Counted from the stretch's first letter, positions 48,601 through 57,395 are shown. The stretch is 64,000 bases of DNA from Kaustia mangrovi (GCF_015482775.1 NZ_CP058214.1:1550001-1614000); one strand, 5' to 3'. Notes: generated by a model from the sequence alone, not told the origin. A program made the numbers and translations.

Positions 48601-48766
48601 GAAACGGCTCATCGGCCACTACGACCGGCCGGAGCAGGCCTATATCCCGCGCGCAAAGGTCATGCTGGAGGACGAGGAGCGCGACTACGACCATTTCTCG
48701 CGCTTCCGGGAATGGTCGGCGACGCGCGCCAGGCGCGATGCGGACAATGGGGGCGATGCGTCGTGA
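45674..48766 (+). CDS. addB: Double-strand break repair nuclease subunit AddB
   Basis: A 1030-residue subunit of AddAB, the helicase-nuclease that resects DNA ends for RecA-dependent repair. The N-terminal region (VLVPTRRAARML) is the degenerate ATPase part of the alphaproteobacterial type. The C-terminal nuclease domain has GTLVHGALQRF, the metal-binding RLIDYKTGQPP and YIRLTGGEP. No cysteine is seen in the whole protein, so the Fe-S cluster known in Bacillus AddB cannot form. The start at 45674 overlaps the murU stop (TGATG). Length is normal for the group. Confidence 0.92.
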   Translation: MAGGGQPPRVFTVPPGAPFLDRLAAAILAGDLPAPGGEPPDPLALPRYTVLVPTRRAARMLTERFLAHGDGDARLLPQIHPLGDVDEEELALSGEDMADEGGLDMAPAIAPLERELLLARLLLDWAAENPEHHLGRTLNAGPAQAISLARSLARLIDSLETEELPIDRLDALAGGDYPEHRKTVLDFLTLVRHTLPEALAARGLTGPAARRARLLSIEADRLARTPPDAPVIAAGSTGSIPATARLLSVIARLPRGAVVLPGLDRDLDEAGWAALAPQHPQFGLRQLLDGIGLDREAVMDLTPGPDAPRARLMSEVMRPSETTERWRHAMASLTGPELDAALDGLDAIEAPTPREEALAIALVMRRTLETPGRTAALVTPDRRLARRVAAELERWDVAVDDTAGTPLAQTPQGAFMLHVLDAWTSDFAPVALLALVKHPLAAFGLERAELRRRARGLEIALLRGLRPPAGLDGLAHALKARRRAAEEGKVRLHPAIRRLRPQDWDGLEDLMARLQSAFAALGEMPDGPSAIAAHVTAHVTVAEKAAHTPRDDAALWREEAGEALSGFLAGLIEASDAGPALDPRSYAGALRAMMAGRPVRARFGLHPRLAIYGLLEARLVAADVMILGGLNEAVWPSEPEDDPWLNRPMRAEIGLPLPERRIGLAAHDFVQAASAPRVHLTWSRKIDGAPAVPSRWVLRLKALLQTAGAEAALVPESPWLDRASMLDTPDTAMEIAPPRPAPPVEARPRQLSVTRIEEWIRDPYAIFARNILRLEPLDPIDALPGPAERGTLVHGALQRFAERHPERLPDDPVAELMAAGREVFGPWMDYPDVRGFWWPQYERMARWFAAEEETLRTGTARQWAELSGRLELDAPAGAFALTGRADRLDLLQDGTARLIDYKTGQPPSRAQVEAGLSPQLPLEARMVEAGAFEGVGPLPVGALAYIRLTGGEPAGRTVMLDGLDVPQVVEQTVEGLKRLIGHYDRPEQAYIPRAKVMLEDEERDYDHFSRFREWSATRARRDADNGGDAS

Positions 48767-51700
48767 GCGAGGCACGCGACAGGGCGACGACGAACCAGGC
48801 CCGGGCCTCTGACCCGGCGGTCTCCGCCTGGGTGTCGGCGAGCGCGGGCTCCGGCAAGACCCATGTGCTGGTCAACCGCGTCATCCGGCTGATGCTGGCG
48901 GGCACGCCGCCGGAGCGCATATTGTGCCTCACCTTCACGCGCGCGGCGGCCGCGGAGATGGCGAACCGGCTGTTCGAGGTCCTCAGCTCCTGGATCGCGC
49001 TCGACGACGACCGGCTGACCGACGCGATCCACACGCTCAGCGGCCATGTCCGCTTCGGCGGCGAGCTGGCCGTCGCCCGCCGCCTCTTCACCCGCGCGCT
49101 GGAGACGCCGGGCGGGCTGAAGATCCAGACCATCCACGCCTTCTGCGAGAAGCTGCTCCAGCGCTTTCCCGTCGAGGCCGGTGTGGTGCCGGGCTTCGAG
49201 GTGATGGACGAACGCTCCGCCGACGAGCTCGTCGCGGAGATCCGCGCCGCGGTCCTCACCATGGCGGGCACGGCGCCGGACAGCGATCTCGGCCGGGCGC
49301 TCGCCGCCGTGGTGAGCTATGTGAACGCACAGGATTTCGACGAGGTCCTCAAGGGCGTCCTCGCCCGGCGCGGCCGCCTCGTCCAGCTCATCGACGGCCA
49401 TGGCGGCGTCGAGGAGGCGGTGGGCATGCTCGCTGGCCGTCTCGGCGTCGATCCCGATGCGACATTCGCCGCCATCGCGCAGGAGGCCGCCGACGGGCTC
49501 GACCGGGAGATGGCCCGCCATGCCGCGACCTGCCTCGGCGAGACCGGCACCAAGACCGACAGCGCCCAGTCGGCCCTTCTCCACCGCCTCGCCGGGACGG
49601 CGGACGGGGCGGAGGCGCTGGAGCTCCTGAAGCAGCTCACCCTGAAGCGCGACGGCGAGCCCAAGGCCGACCGCACGCTGATGACCAAGGCGGCCGCCAC
49701 GGCCCATCCAGACGTCGCCGATTTCCTCATGGCCGAGCGCGAGCGCGCCTTCGCCCTGACGGAAGCCGACCGCGCGGTCCACCTCGTCACCGCCACCCGC
49801 GCGCTCCTCACGCTCGCCGACGCCATCGTCGGCGGCTACGAGGCCGCCAAGCGCCAGCGCGGCCAGTACGATTACGACGACCTGATCGCGCGCACGCTGT
49901 CCATGTTCCGCGACTTCGAGAGCTCCGCCTGGATCCTCTACAAGCTCGACGGCGGCATCGACCATATCCTGATCGACGAGGCGCAGGACACGAGCCCCGA
50001 CCAGTGGCGCATCGTGCAGGCCATCGCCGACGAGTTCTATTCCGGCGAAGGCGCGCGCGAGGGGCTGGAGCGCACGCTCTTCGTCGTCGGCGACCACAAG
50101 CAGTCGATCTATTCCTTCCAGGGCGCCGACCCGAAGAGCTTCGACGCCATGCTCGGCCATTTCCGCCGGCTGGCGCGCGGGGCGGAGCGGCGCTTCGAGA
50201 CGGTCGACCTCACCGTCTCCTTCCGCTCCACCCAGGACGTCCTCCAGGCGGTCGACTGGGTGTTCAAGCGCGCCGACGCCGCCCGCGGCCTCACCCCCGG
50301 CGGCGCGCTGCCCGAACCGCACCAGGCGGTGCGCACGGGCGATGCGGGGCTGGTGGAGATCTGGCCCGTGGAGGAGCCCGACGACGTGGAGCCGATGAGC
50401 CCGTGGGACGCGCCGCTCGACCGGGTCGACCCGTCCCATCCGAGCCTCCGGCTCGCGGAGAAGATCGCCGGCACCATCCGCGGCTGGCTGGACCGGGGCG
50501 AGATCCTCGCCTCGGAGGGCCGGCCCATCGCGCCCGGCGACGTCCTCGTCCTGGTGCGCAGGCGCGACCGGTTCGTCGATGCCCTGCTGCGCGCGCTGAA
50601 GCGACGGGGCGTGCCGGTGGCGGGCGCCGACCGGCTGACGCTCACGAGCCACATCGCGGTGATGGACCTGATCGCGCTTGGCCGCTTCGCGCTCATGCCC
50701 GACGACGATCTGACGCTCGCCACGCTTATGAAGAGCCCGCTGGTCGAGCGCGACGACGGCGAACCGGTTACCGACGACGATCTCTTCGCGCTGTGCCACG
50801 GGCGCAAGGGCACGCTCTGGCGGGCGCTGCGCGAGGCGGTTGCCGGCGGCGCCCCCTATGGCCGCGCGCTCGCAGCCCTCGAGGGCTGGCTCGCCCGGGC
50901 CGACTACACGCCGCCGCACGAATTCCTGACCGCCGTCCTCGGCCCCGGGCGCGGTCGGGCCCGCTTCGTCGCCCGCCTCGGCGCGGAGGTCCACGACCCG
51001 CTGGACGAGCTGTTGCGGCTCGCCATCGATTACGAGCACGCCCACACGCCCTCGCTGCAGGGCTTCCTCGACTGGCTGACGGCGGCGGAAACCACCATCA
51101 AGCGCGACATGGAGCATGGCGGCGACGAGGTGCGCGTCATGACCGTGCACGGTGCCAAGGGGCTTCAGGCCAATGTCGTCTTCCTGCCGGACACCTGCGC
51201 CCTGCCCAATCCGCGCCGCATCCCCGAGCTCGTCGTGATGGACGGGGACGGCGGGGACGAGGCAGCGGAGGCGGCGACCGGCCTGCCCCTCTGGCGCCTG
51301 CCCAAGGCGCGCCAGACGCGCGACGTGATCGCCATGGGCGAGGCGGAGAAGGCGCGCCAGCTCGAGGAATACAACCGCCTCCTCTATGTCGCCATGACCC
51401 GCGCGCGCGACCGGCTCTATGTGTGCGGCCACGAGACCCGGCGCGAGCGCAAGCCGGAATGCTGGTACGACCTGATCGTGGAGGCGCTGAAGCCCCATGC
51501 GCGCGAGGTCGCGCTGGCCGACGGCACGACGGTCCTGCGGATCGAGCGGGCCGACGCCGCCCCCGCCGAGACGCGCGAGGCCAAGGCGCCCCCCGCCCCG
51601 GCCGAACCGCCGGAGGGCTGGGCCTTCCGGCCGGCCGCGCGCGAGCCCGTGCCGCTGCGCTTCCTCGCGCCGTCGCGCCTCGATCTGGAGCAGGGCGCGG

Positions 51701-52281
51701 AGGCGGACGCATCCGCCGCGCCGGCAAGCCCGGAGGTGCTCTCGCCGCTCGCGCTCGCGGCCGATCCGCTGCGCTTCAAGCGCGGCACGCTGATCCACCG
51801 CCTGCTGCAGAGCCTGCCGGAGCTGCCGGACGGCGAGCGCGAGGCGGCCGCCCGCCGTTTCCTCGCCATGCCGGCCCACGGGCTCCCGGAGGCCGCGCAG
51901 GAGGCCATATTGCGCGAGGCGCTGGCCGTGCTCGCCCACCCCGACTTCGCCGAGGCCTTCGCGCCGGGCAGCATGGCGGAGGTCCCCATCGCCGCCCATA
52001 TGCCGCAGGCCGACGGCGCTCCCGCCGCCATTGCCGGCCGGATCGACCGGCTGGCCGTGACCGGCGACACGGTGCTCCTCGTCGACTTCAAGACCAACCG
52101 CCCGCCGCCGACCGTCGTGGACGACGTGCCGGCGCTCTATCTGCGCCAGCTCGCCGCCTATGCGGACGCGCTCGCCCGCATCTTCCCCGGCCGGCGCCTG
52201 CGCGCGGCACTCATCTGGACCGATGGCCCGCGCCTGATGGAGATCCCCTCGGAGACGCTCGCGCGCGCGCCCGCCTCCTAA
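48763..52281 (+). CDS. addA: Double-strand break repair helicase-nuclease AddA
   Basis: A 1172-residue UvrD-type helicase with a C-terminal nuclease, partner of AddB. Helicase motifs in order: SASAGSGKTHVLVNRVI (I), LCLTFTRAAAAEMANRL (Ia), HILIDEAQDTSPDQWRI (II), VVGDHKQSIYSFQGADPKSF (III), MTVHGAKGLQANVVFLPDT (V) and LLYVAMTRARDRLYV (VI). The nuclease core is LLVDFKTNRPPP near the end. It begins with a GTG at 48763 that overlaps the addB stop by 4 bp. In related genomes trxA usually follows directly; here an accessory block intervenes. Confidence 0.94.
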   Translation: MSEARDRATTNQARASDPAVSAWVSASAGSGKTHVLVNRVIRLMLAGTPPERILCLTFTRAAAAEMANRLFEVLSSWIALDDDRLTDAIHTLSGHVRFGGELAVARRLFTRALETPGGLKIQTIHAFCEKLLQRFPVEAGVVPGFEVMDERSADELVAEIRAAVLTMAGTAPDSDLGRALAAVVSYVNAQDFDEVLKGVLARRGRLVQLIDGHGGVEEAVGMLAGRLGVDPDATFAAIAQEAADGLDREMARHAATCLGETGTKTDSAQSALLHRLAGTADGAEALELLKQLTLKRDGEPKADRTLMTKAAATAHPDVADFLMAERERAFALTEADRAVHLVTATRALLTLADAIVGGYEAAKRQRGQYDYDDLIARTLSMFRDFESSAWILYKLDGGIDHILIDEAQDTSPDQWRIVQAIADEFYSGEGAREGLERTLFVVGDHKQSIYSFQGADPKSFDAMLGHFRRLARGAERRFETVDLTVSFRSTQDVLQAVDWVFKRADAARGLTPGGALPEPHQAVRTGDAGLVEIWPVEEPDDVEPMSPWDAPLDRVDPSHPSLRLAEKIAGTIRGWLDRGEILASEGRPIAPGDVLVLVRRRDRFVDALLRALKRRGVPVAGADRLTLTSHIAVMDLIALGRFALMPDDDLTLATLMKSPLVERDDGEPVTDDDLFALCHGRKGTLWRALREAVAGGAPYGRALAALEGWLARADYTPPHEFLTAVLGPGRGRARFVARLGAEVHDPLDELLRLAIDYEHAHTPSLQGFLDWLTAAETTIKRDMEHGGDEVRVMTVHGAKGLQANVVFLPDTCALPNPRRIPELVVMDGDGGDEAAEAATGLPLWRLPKARQTRDVIAMGEAEKARQLEEYNRLLYVAMTRARDRLYVCGHETRRERKPECWYDLIVEALKPHAREVALADGTTVLRIERADAAPAETREAKAPPAPAEPPEGWAFRPAAREPVPLRFLAPSRLDLEQGAEADASAAPASPEVLSPLALAADPLRFKRGTLIHRLLQSLPELPDGEREAAARRFLAMPAHGLPEAAQEAILREALAVLAHPDFAEAFAPGSMAEVPIAAHMPQADGAPAAIAGRIDRLAVTGDTVLLVDFKTNRPPPTVVDDVPALYLRQLAAYADALARIFPGRRLRAALIWTDGPRLMEIPSETLARAPAS

Positions 52282-52304
52282 CCGCCACGGCCAGGGCGGC
52301 TCCC

Positions 52305-53117
52305 TTAAAGGGGCCTGGCCGGTTCCGCCGCATAGGCGTCGTGAAGCAGGCTCATGAAGGGCCCTGCTTCCGCGATATTGTGCCCGGCCATGGCGGTTAC
52401 CGCGATGCCGGGTGTCCACGAGTTCATCACCGCCGCGCCCGCAAGCTGTCCGGCGCGCTCCAGTGTGATGTCTTCATGGCGCTGGGGCACGCCGAGCCGG
52501 TCCAGTTGCCGCTGGACGATCCCCATCATGGTGCCGGTCAGCATGGCGGCATTGGGCCAGATGACGGTATCGCCGTCCCAGAAGACGAGGTTCCAGATGG
52601 TCGCCTCGCTCAGCCGCCCATGCCGGTCCACGAACGCGGCGTCGTCGAACCCCTGCCTTGCGGCCTGGTGCAGGTAATGGGTCTTGCCGATTTCGCCGAC
52701 GTGCTTGATGGCGGGAAGGGGCCGCTCGTACTCCGCAACGCTCAGCCGGAGCGGCCCCCGCGGACCGTTTGACGGAGCGCCCGTGCGAACGAGAACCGCC
52801 GGTTCCGCATCCATGCTGTTCACCGTGAACTCGCCGTCATGCGCGAAGACCGTGACCGTCAGCGAGCAGTCCCGCGGGCCGGCATCGACCGCTGCCCCGA
52901 TGCAGGACAGGATGCGGTCATCGGGCAGCGCCCTGCCGAACAGCTCCGTCGAGGCCTTGCGCAGGCGCGCCAGATGCAGATCCAGCCCCTTCACGCTGCG
53001 GTTTCTGATCTGCATCGCCGTGAAGTGCGCGAACCCCGCGAAGGCCAGAGGGGCAAGCTGCGAGGCGGTCGCCGGATGGCCATCGATATGGGCTGCATGA
53101 TAGTTCGCGAGAGACAT
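52305..53117 (-). CDS. Class IV PLP-dependent aminotransferase
   Basis: A 270-residue enzyme of the branched-chain aminotransferase/D-amino-acid aminotransferase/ADC-lyase fold. The PLP lysine is in VGEIGKTHYLHQAA (about 149); the phosphate-binding part follows with GRLSEATIWNLVFWDGD. The substrate cannot be assigned. AGGAGCAGGA precedes the ATG. It is divergent from a MerR gene, with a MerR-type promoter between them, and ends 23 bp past the addA stop (convergent). Confidence 0.85.
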   Translation of the reverse strand: MSLANYHAAHIDGHPATASQLAPLAFAGFAHFTAMQIRNRSVKGLDLHLARLRKASTELFGRALPDDRILSCIGAAVDAGPRDCSLTVTVFAHDGEFTVNSMDAEPAVLVRTGAPSNGPRGPLRLSVAEYERPLPAIKHVGEIGKTHYLHQAARQGFDDAAFVDRHGRLSEATIWNLVFWDGDTVIWPNAAMLTGTMMGIVQRQLDRLGVPQRHEDITLERAGQLAGAAVMNSWTPGIAVTAMAGHNIAEAGPFMSLLHDAYAAEPARPL

Positions 53118-53156
53118 GGGTCCTGCTCCTGAGTGCGTTCACACGAAAGAGCGAAC

Positions 53157-53188
53157 GTGATAGGCCCTGACAGCACTGTCAGGGTCAA
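53157..53188 (-). promoter_or_regulatory. MerR-type promoter of the aminotransferase gene
   Basis: On the minus strand TTGACC (53188-53183) and TATCAC (53162-53157) are 20 bp apart. Between and around them lies the dyad CCCTGACAGCACTGTCAGGG (53165-53184). An over-long spacer holding a palindrome is the hallmark of MerR-activated promoters. It would give a transcript reading into the aminotransferase gene and could also regulate merR. Confidence 0.6.
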
Positions 53189-53197
53189 GGGCTTCGC

Positions 53198-53550
53198 ATG
53201 AAGATTGGCGAGCTGTCGAAACGCACCGGCGTGAGCATTCGCATGCTGCGCTATTACGAGGCGGAGGGCCTGCTGGCGCCGCAGCGCACCTCGAGCGGCT
53301 ACCGGGACTACGCCCCGGCCGACGAGCGGACCGTGGAGCGGATCAGGCTGCTGGGCTCGGCCGGCATGACGCTGTCGACGATCCGGCAGTTCCTGCCTTG
53401 CGTCAGGGGGACGGTGCCGTCTTCGAGCCGTGCGACGAGCTTCGCACGACCCTGCGCGAACAGATTCGGCTGGTTGACCGCAAGACGCAAAGCCTGGCCC
53501 GGAGCCGGACCGTTCTGGAGCGGTTCCTGCGAGAGATAGGGGAACGCTGA
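53198..53550 (+). CDS. MerR-family regulator (apparent frameshift)
   Basis: A MerR-type activator. The first ~70 residues are normal (MKIGELSKRTGVSIRMLRYY, then GLLAPQRTSSGYRDY and GMTLSTIRQFLPC). After the G run at 53406-53410 the natural sequence continues in another frame: DGAVFEPCDELRTTLREQIR, then LVDRKTQSLARSRTVLERFL, stop at 53550. Adding one G gives a 117-residue protein with the usual coiled-coil end. As printed, the first frame ends at 53539 with an unnatural tail. A sequence error or recent mutation are both possible. The dyad upstream suits autoregulation. Confidence 0.8.
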
Positions 53551-53621
53551 CCCCGCCGCCGGCGCGACCGAGCTCGTGCCGGCAGGATACCCGCGAAGCC
53601 ATTCACGACAGGAGAAACGCT

Positions 53622-54287
53622 ATGCGCGAGCTCTACCCCGATCTTTGGCAAACGACGCCGGAGCACCCGCTGACCGCCTTTCCGCACTCGACGTGCAACG
53701 CCTATCTGCTGTTGCGGGAAACGGGCAATCTCCTGTTCTACTGCACCGGCCGCGAGGCCATCGGCGAGAGTAACGAGCAGGCCGACTTCGACCGCATCGC
53801 GGATCTTGGCGGTGTCGATCGCATCGTTCTGGGCCACTGGCACGAGGCGACGCCGTCTCTCAAGGAGATCAAGGACCGTTTCGGAGCGAAGATCGTCGCC
53901 CATGCGCGCGATGCCGCGCCGATCGAAAGGCAGTCCGGGGTGGCGCCGGAGACGACATTCTGGGATCGTCACATGCTTGCCGGGGATGTCGAGGCGATCC
54001 CCACACCGGGGCATACGGTCGGCAGTGCCTGCTATCTCTATCGCTCGCCGCACGGCAAAACCTACCTCTTTACCGGCGATACGATCTGGCCCGCGCGCGG
54101 AAGCTGGACGAGCGCGACCTTCGAGGACGACAAGGAGCAATCCGCGCACCGCGCCAGCCTGGATGTCCTGGCAACGCTGAGGCCCGATGTGGTGCTTTCC
54201 GCGATTTCCCCGGACAACACCTGGGCAGAGATCTCGCCCGACGAATGGGCGGCCGCGACGAACGCAGCAAAAGCACGGTTGGCCTGA
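53622..54287 (+). CDS. MBL-fold metallo-hydrolase
   Basis: A 221-residue protein of the metallo-beta-lactamase fold. The first metal motif is LGHWHEATPSL (HxHE rather than the usual HxHxDH), the second histidine is in IPTPGHTVGSAC and the aspartate in YLFTGDTIWPA. The altered first motif suggests a changed metal site or specificity. It follows merR by 71 bp on the same strand and belongs to the small insert between addA and trxA. The substrate is unknown. Confidence 0.8.
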   Translation: MRELYPDLWQTTPEHPLTAFPHSTCNAYLLLRETGNLLFYCTGREAIGESNEQADFDRIADLGGVDRIVLGHWHEATPSLKEIKDRFGAKIVAHARDAAPIERQSGVAPETTFWDRHMLAGDVEAIPTPGHTVGSACYLYRSPHGKTYLFTGDTIWPARGSWTSATFEDDKEQSAHRASLDVLATLRPDVVLSAISPDNTWAEISPDEWAAATNAAKARLA

Positions 54288-54554
54288 TCCAGCGGAAACC
54301 CACAGGCGCCGTCGCCTTCGCCGCCTGGCCGGATCGTCTCGGCAACGCCGCCTGTGCCTTCAGGCCGCGCGGCTGGGCGGCGGGCGAGCGCCGTGCGCTT
54401 CGAAACGGCATCCCTGCTGCGATGCAATCGGCTCATTGCCGCAATGCGGAACGGGCACCTTGACCGTTCGTCCGCGCCTTCCTACGTTCACTTCGACCCG
54501 AACAGCGAGGGACCCGTCGCGGCGTTCCCCGGCAATCGAGCGAAAGGTATGTTC

Positions 54555-54875
54555 ATGGCAACGGTCAAGGTTTCCGATACGTCGTTCGAGAACGACGTCC
54601 TGAAGGCGAATGGTCCCGTCGTGGTCGATTTCTGGGCGGAATGGTGCGGCCCCTGCAAGATGATCGCGCCCGCGCTGGAGGAGATCGCCGGCGAGCTCGG
54701 CGACAAGGTCACCATCGCGAAGATCAATGTCGACGAGAATCCGGGCGTGCCCTCCCGCTACGGCGTGCGCGGCATTCCGACCCTGATGCTGTTCAAGGAC
54801 GGCGAGGTCGCCTCCACCCAGGTCGGCGCCCTGCCCAAGGGCAAGCTGCAGGAGTGGATCGAGGGCGCCATCTGA
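54555..54875 (+). CDS. trxA: Thioredoxin
   Basis: A 106-residue thioredoxin that reduces protein disulfides in the cytoplasm. Active site WCGPCK (within [20 protein letters not shown]), cis-Pro in [13 protein letters not shown] start at the ATG at 54555, which has AAAGG seven bases upstream; an ATG two codons earlier is less favourable. A clear terminator follows. Confidence 0.95.
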   Translation: MATVKVSDTSFENDVLKANGPVVVDFWAEWCGPCKMIAPALEEIAGELGDKVTIAKINVDENPGVPSRYGVRGIPTLMLFKDGEVASTQVGALPKGKLQEWIEGAI

Positions 54876-54948
54876 CGCGGCCCTCGACTCTTTCCCGTCA
54901 TGCCCGCCTTTCGCGGGACTGACGGATGGACAGGATCTCTACCCGAAG

Positions 54949-54981
54949 CGGGGCTCCCATGGCGGAGCCCCGTTCTTCTTT
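54949..54981 (+). terminator. Rho-independent terminator after trxA
   Basis: A 9-bp GC hairpin (CGGGGCTCC / GGAGCCCCG) with a 6-nt loop followed by TTCTTCTTT, 74 bp past the trxA stop and just before the end of the convergent folC. Confidence 0.85.
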
Positions 54982-54985
54982 GCGC

Positions 54986-56311
54986 TCACGCCACCGGCGC
55001 CTGCGCGGCGAGCACGTGGCCCGCGAGATAGAGGGAGCCGCAGATGAGCACGCGCGGCGGCTCGCCCTCCCCGTCGCCCGCTGTCTGTCCGGCAAGCGCG
55101 AGCGCCTCCTCCAGCGTCTCCGCCGTCTCCGCCTCGAAGCCTTCCTCCTGTGCGATCGCGGCGAGATCGGCGGCGGGAACGGCATTCTCCTCGCCCGGAA
55201 TCGTCAGCGCGACGATCTTGCGGGCAAGCCCCCTGAAGGCGCCGAGATAGCCGGCGGCGTCCTTGGTGGTGAGCAGCCCCCAGACGAGAACCAGCGGGCG
55301 CGGCACGCGCTCCTCCAGCTCGCCCATGGCGGCGGCCAGCACGCGCGCGGCGGACGGGTTGTGCCCGCCATCGAGCCAGAGCTCGGCGCCTGGCGGCAGG
55401 AGCTCCGGCAGCGGGCCGCCGGTGAGCCGGTCGAACCGGGCCGGCCAGCGCGCCGTCGCGAGGCCCTTCGCGATCTGGGCCTCCTGGACGGCGGGCTCGT
55501 CGATCGCGCGCAAGGTGGCGATGGCCGCGCCGGCATTGTCGAGCTGGAAGCGGCCCGGAAGCCGGGGCAGCGGCAGGTCGAGCAGGCCGGCGGTGTCCTG
55601 ATAGACCAGCCGGCCATGCTGCTCGAAGACCTGCCAGTCCTGGCCGGAGACGAGAAGCGGCGCCGACAGGCGGGCCGCCGCCGTCTCCATGGCCTCCAGC
55701 GCCTCCGGCGGCTGCGGGCCGACGATGCAGGGCACGCCGGCGCGCATGATGCCGGCCTTCTCGCCCGCTATCGCCGGCAATGTATCGCCCAGGAACTGCT
55801 GGTGATCGTAGTCGACCGGCGTGATGACCGTCGCGCGCGGATGGTCGACGACATTGGTCGCGTCCAGCCTGCCGCCGAGCCCCACCTCGAGCAGCAGATA
55901 GTCCGCCGGATGGCGGGCGAAGGCGAGAAACGCCGCCGCGGTCGTGATCTCGAAATAGGTGATGGCGTGGCCGTCATTGGCGCGCTCGCATTCCTCCAGA
56001 AGCGCGCAGAGCTCGTCCTCCGGGATGGCCGCGCCGCCGCCGGGCCCGCCGAGCACGACCCGCTCGTGGAAGCGCACCAGATGGGGCGAGGTGTAGACGT
56101 GAACCCTCTTGCCCGCCGCCTCCAGCATGGCGCGGATGAAGGCGATGGTGGAGCCCTTGCCGTTCGTGCCCGCCACATGGATGACCGGCGGCAAAGCGCG
56201 CTCGGGATGGCCGAGCGCCTCCAGGAGGCGCCAGACCCTGTCGAGCGACAGGTCGATCACCTTCGGGTGGAGCGTCAGAAGGCGCTCGAGAATGGCATCG
56301 CTGCGCGCCAT
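54986..56311 (-). CDS. folC: Bifunctional folylpolyglutamate synthase/dihydrofolate synthase
   Basis: A 441-residue ligase adding glutamate to dihydropteroate and to folates. The P-loop is VIHVAGTNGKGSTIAFI; further motifs are TSPHLVRFHER, LLEVGLGGRLDATNV, ITPVDYDHQQFLGDTL and LWLDGGHNPSAARVL. Length and gene order (trxA, folC, accD, trp genes) are typical for Rhizobiales. It ends 5 bp past the trxA terminator. Confidence 0.95.
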   Translation of the reverse strand: MARSDAILERLLTLHPKVIDLSLDRVWRLLEALGHPERALPPVIHVAGTNGKGSTIAFIRAMLEAAGKRVHVYTSPHLVRFHERVVLGGPGGGAAIPEDELCALLEECERANDGHAITYFEITTAAAFLAFARHPADYLLLEVGLGGRLDATNVVDHPRATVITPVDYDHQQFLGDTLPAIAGEKAGIMRAGVPCIVGPQPPEALEAMETAAARLSAPLLVSGQDWQVFEQHGRLVYQDTAGLLDLPLPRLPGRFQLDNAGAAIATLRAIDEPAVQEAQIAKGLATARWPARFDRLTGGPLPELLPPGAELWLDGGHNPSAARVLAAAMGELEERVPRPLVLVWGLLTTKDAAGYLGAFRGLARKIVALTIPGEENAVPAADLAAIAQEEGFEAETAETLEEALALAGQTAGDGEGEPPRVLICGSLYLAGHVLAAQAPVA

Positions 56312-56367
56312 GGCGGATTACCGGTTGTCATGTATGGAAGGATGAGGCCCCTGCGCCGGCCATGTCC

Positions 56368-57357
56368 TTACTGGGCGGCTTCGCGCGAGGCTTCCGTATC
56401 GTCATTGGCGGCGGTGGGCTCCTCGCCCGCCTCGTCCTGCTCCTGCGACGCGGTCTCCTCGGCCTCCGCGAGAGCGGGCCCCTCCGTCGACCGCCCCGTC
56501 TCGAGCGCCGGCGCCTTCATGAGAAGGCGCAGGAGCCTACCGAGCGTCTCGGGCAGCTCATGGCGGTGCACCACCATGTCCACCATGCCGTGATCGCGCA
56601 GATATTCGGACCGCTGGAAGCCCTCCGGCAGCTTCTCGCGGATCGTCTGCTCGATGACGCGGGGGCCCGCAAAGCCGATCAGCGCATTGGGCTCGGCGAT
56701 CTGGATGTCGCCCAGCATGGCGTAGGATGCCGTCACGCCGCCCGTCGTCGGGTTGGTCAGCACGACGATATAGGGCAGGCGCGCCTCGCGCAGCTCCTGG
56801 ACGGCCGCGATGGTGCGCGGCATCTGCATGAGCGACAGGATGCCCTCCTGCATGCGCGCGCCGCCCGAGGAAGCGAACAGCACAAAGGGCGCGGCCCTGT
56901 CGACGGCGGCGCGCATCGCCTCGATGAGCGCCTCGCCGGCGGCCATGCCGAGCGAACCGCCCATGAAGGAGAAATCCTGCACGGCGGCCACCAGTTCGAG
57001 CCCGTCGAGCGTGCCGACACCGGCGAGCACCGCATCGTCCAGTCCGCTCTTGTTCCTTGCGTCCTTCAGCCGGTCGACATAGCGCCGCTCGTCGCGGAAT
57101 TTCAGCGGATCCACCGCCACCTTGGGCTGCGGCAGCGCCTCGAAGGCCCCGTCGTCAAACAGATGCTTCAGGCGCAGCTCGGCGGGCATGCGCATGTGAT
57201 AGCCGCTGCCGGGCACGACGAACTGGTTCGCCTCCAGGTCCCGGTAGAAGACCATCTGGCCGGTCTCGGGACACTTCACCCACAGATTCTCGGGCATCTC
57301 CCGCTTGGACAGGAAATTGCGGATCTTCGGGCGGACGAAATTCTTGATCCAGTTCAA
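56368..57357 (-). CDS. accD: Acetyl-CoA carboxylase carboxyltransferase subunit beta
   Basis: A 329-residue subunit that with AccA moves CO2 from biotin to acetyl-CoA, the first step of fatty-acid synthesis. The crotonase-fold motifs are [31 protein letters not shown] and [17 protein letters not shown]. The N-terminal zinc ribbon has only one of four expected cysteines ([10 protein letters not shown], then [10 protein letters not shown]). The C-terminal ~45 residues are acidic and low-complexity. It lies in the usual folC-accD-trpA order. Confidence 0.95.
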   Translation of the reverse strand: MNWIKNFVRPKIRNFLSKREMPENLWVKCPETGQMVFYRDLEANQFVVPGSGYHMRMPAELRLKHLFDDGAFEALPQPKVAVDPLKFRDERRYVDRLKDARNKSGLDDAVLAGVGTLDGLELVAAVQDFSFMGGSLGMAAGEALIEAMRAAVDRAAPFVLFASSGGARMQEGILSLMQMPRTIAAVQELREARLPYIVVLTNPTTGGVTASYAMLGDIQIAEPNALIGFAGPRVIEQTIREKLPEGFQRSEYLRDHGMVDMVVHRHELPETLGRLLRLLMKAPALETGRSTEGPALAEAEETASQEQDEAGEEPTAANDDTEASREAAQ

Positions 57358-57395
57358 CGGCTCGTTCCTCGCATTCTGCTCCTTGCAGGCCCGGC

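Noticed and set aside
48685-52419. 1244-residue open frame antisense to addA
   Set aside because: The plus strand encodes a complete AddA with all helicase motifs; the antisense product resembles no protein family.
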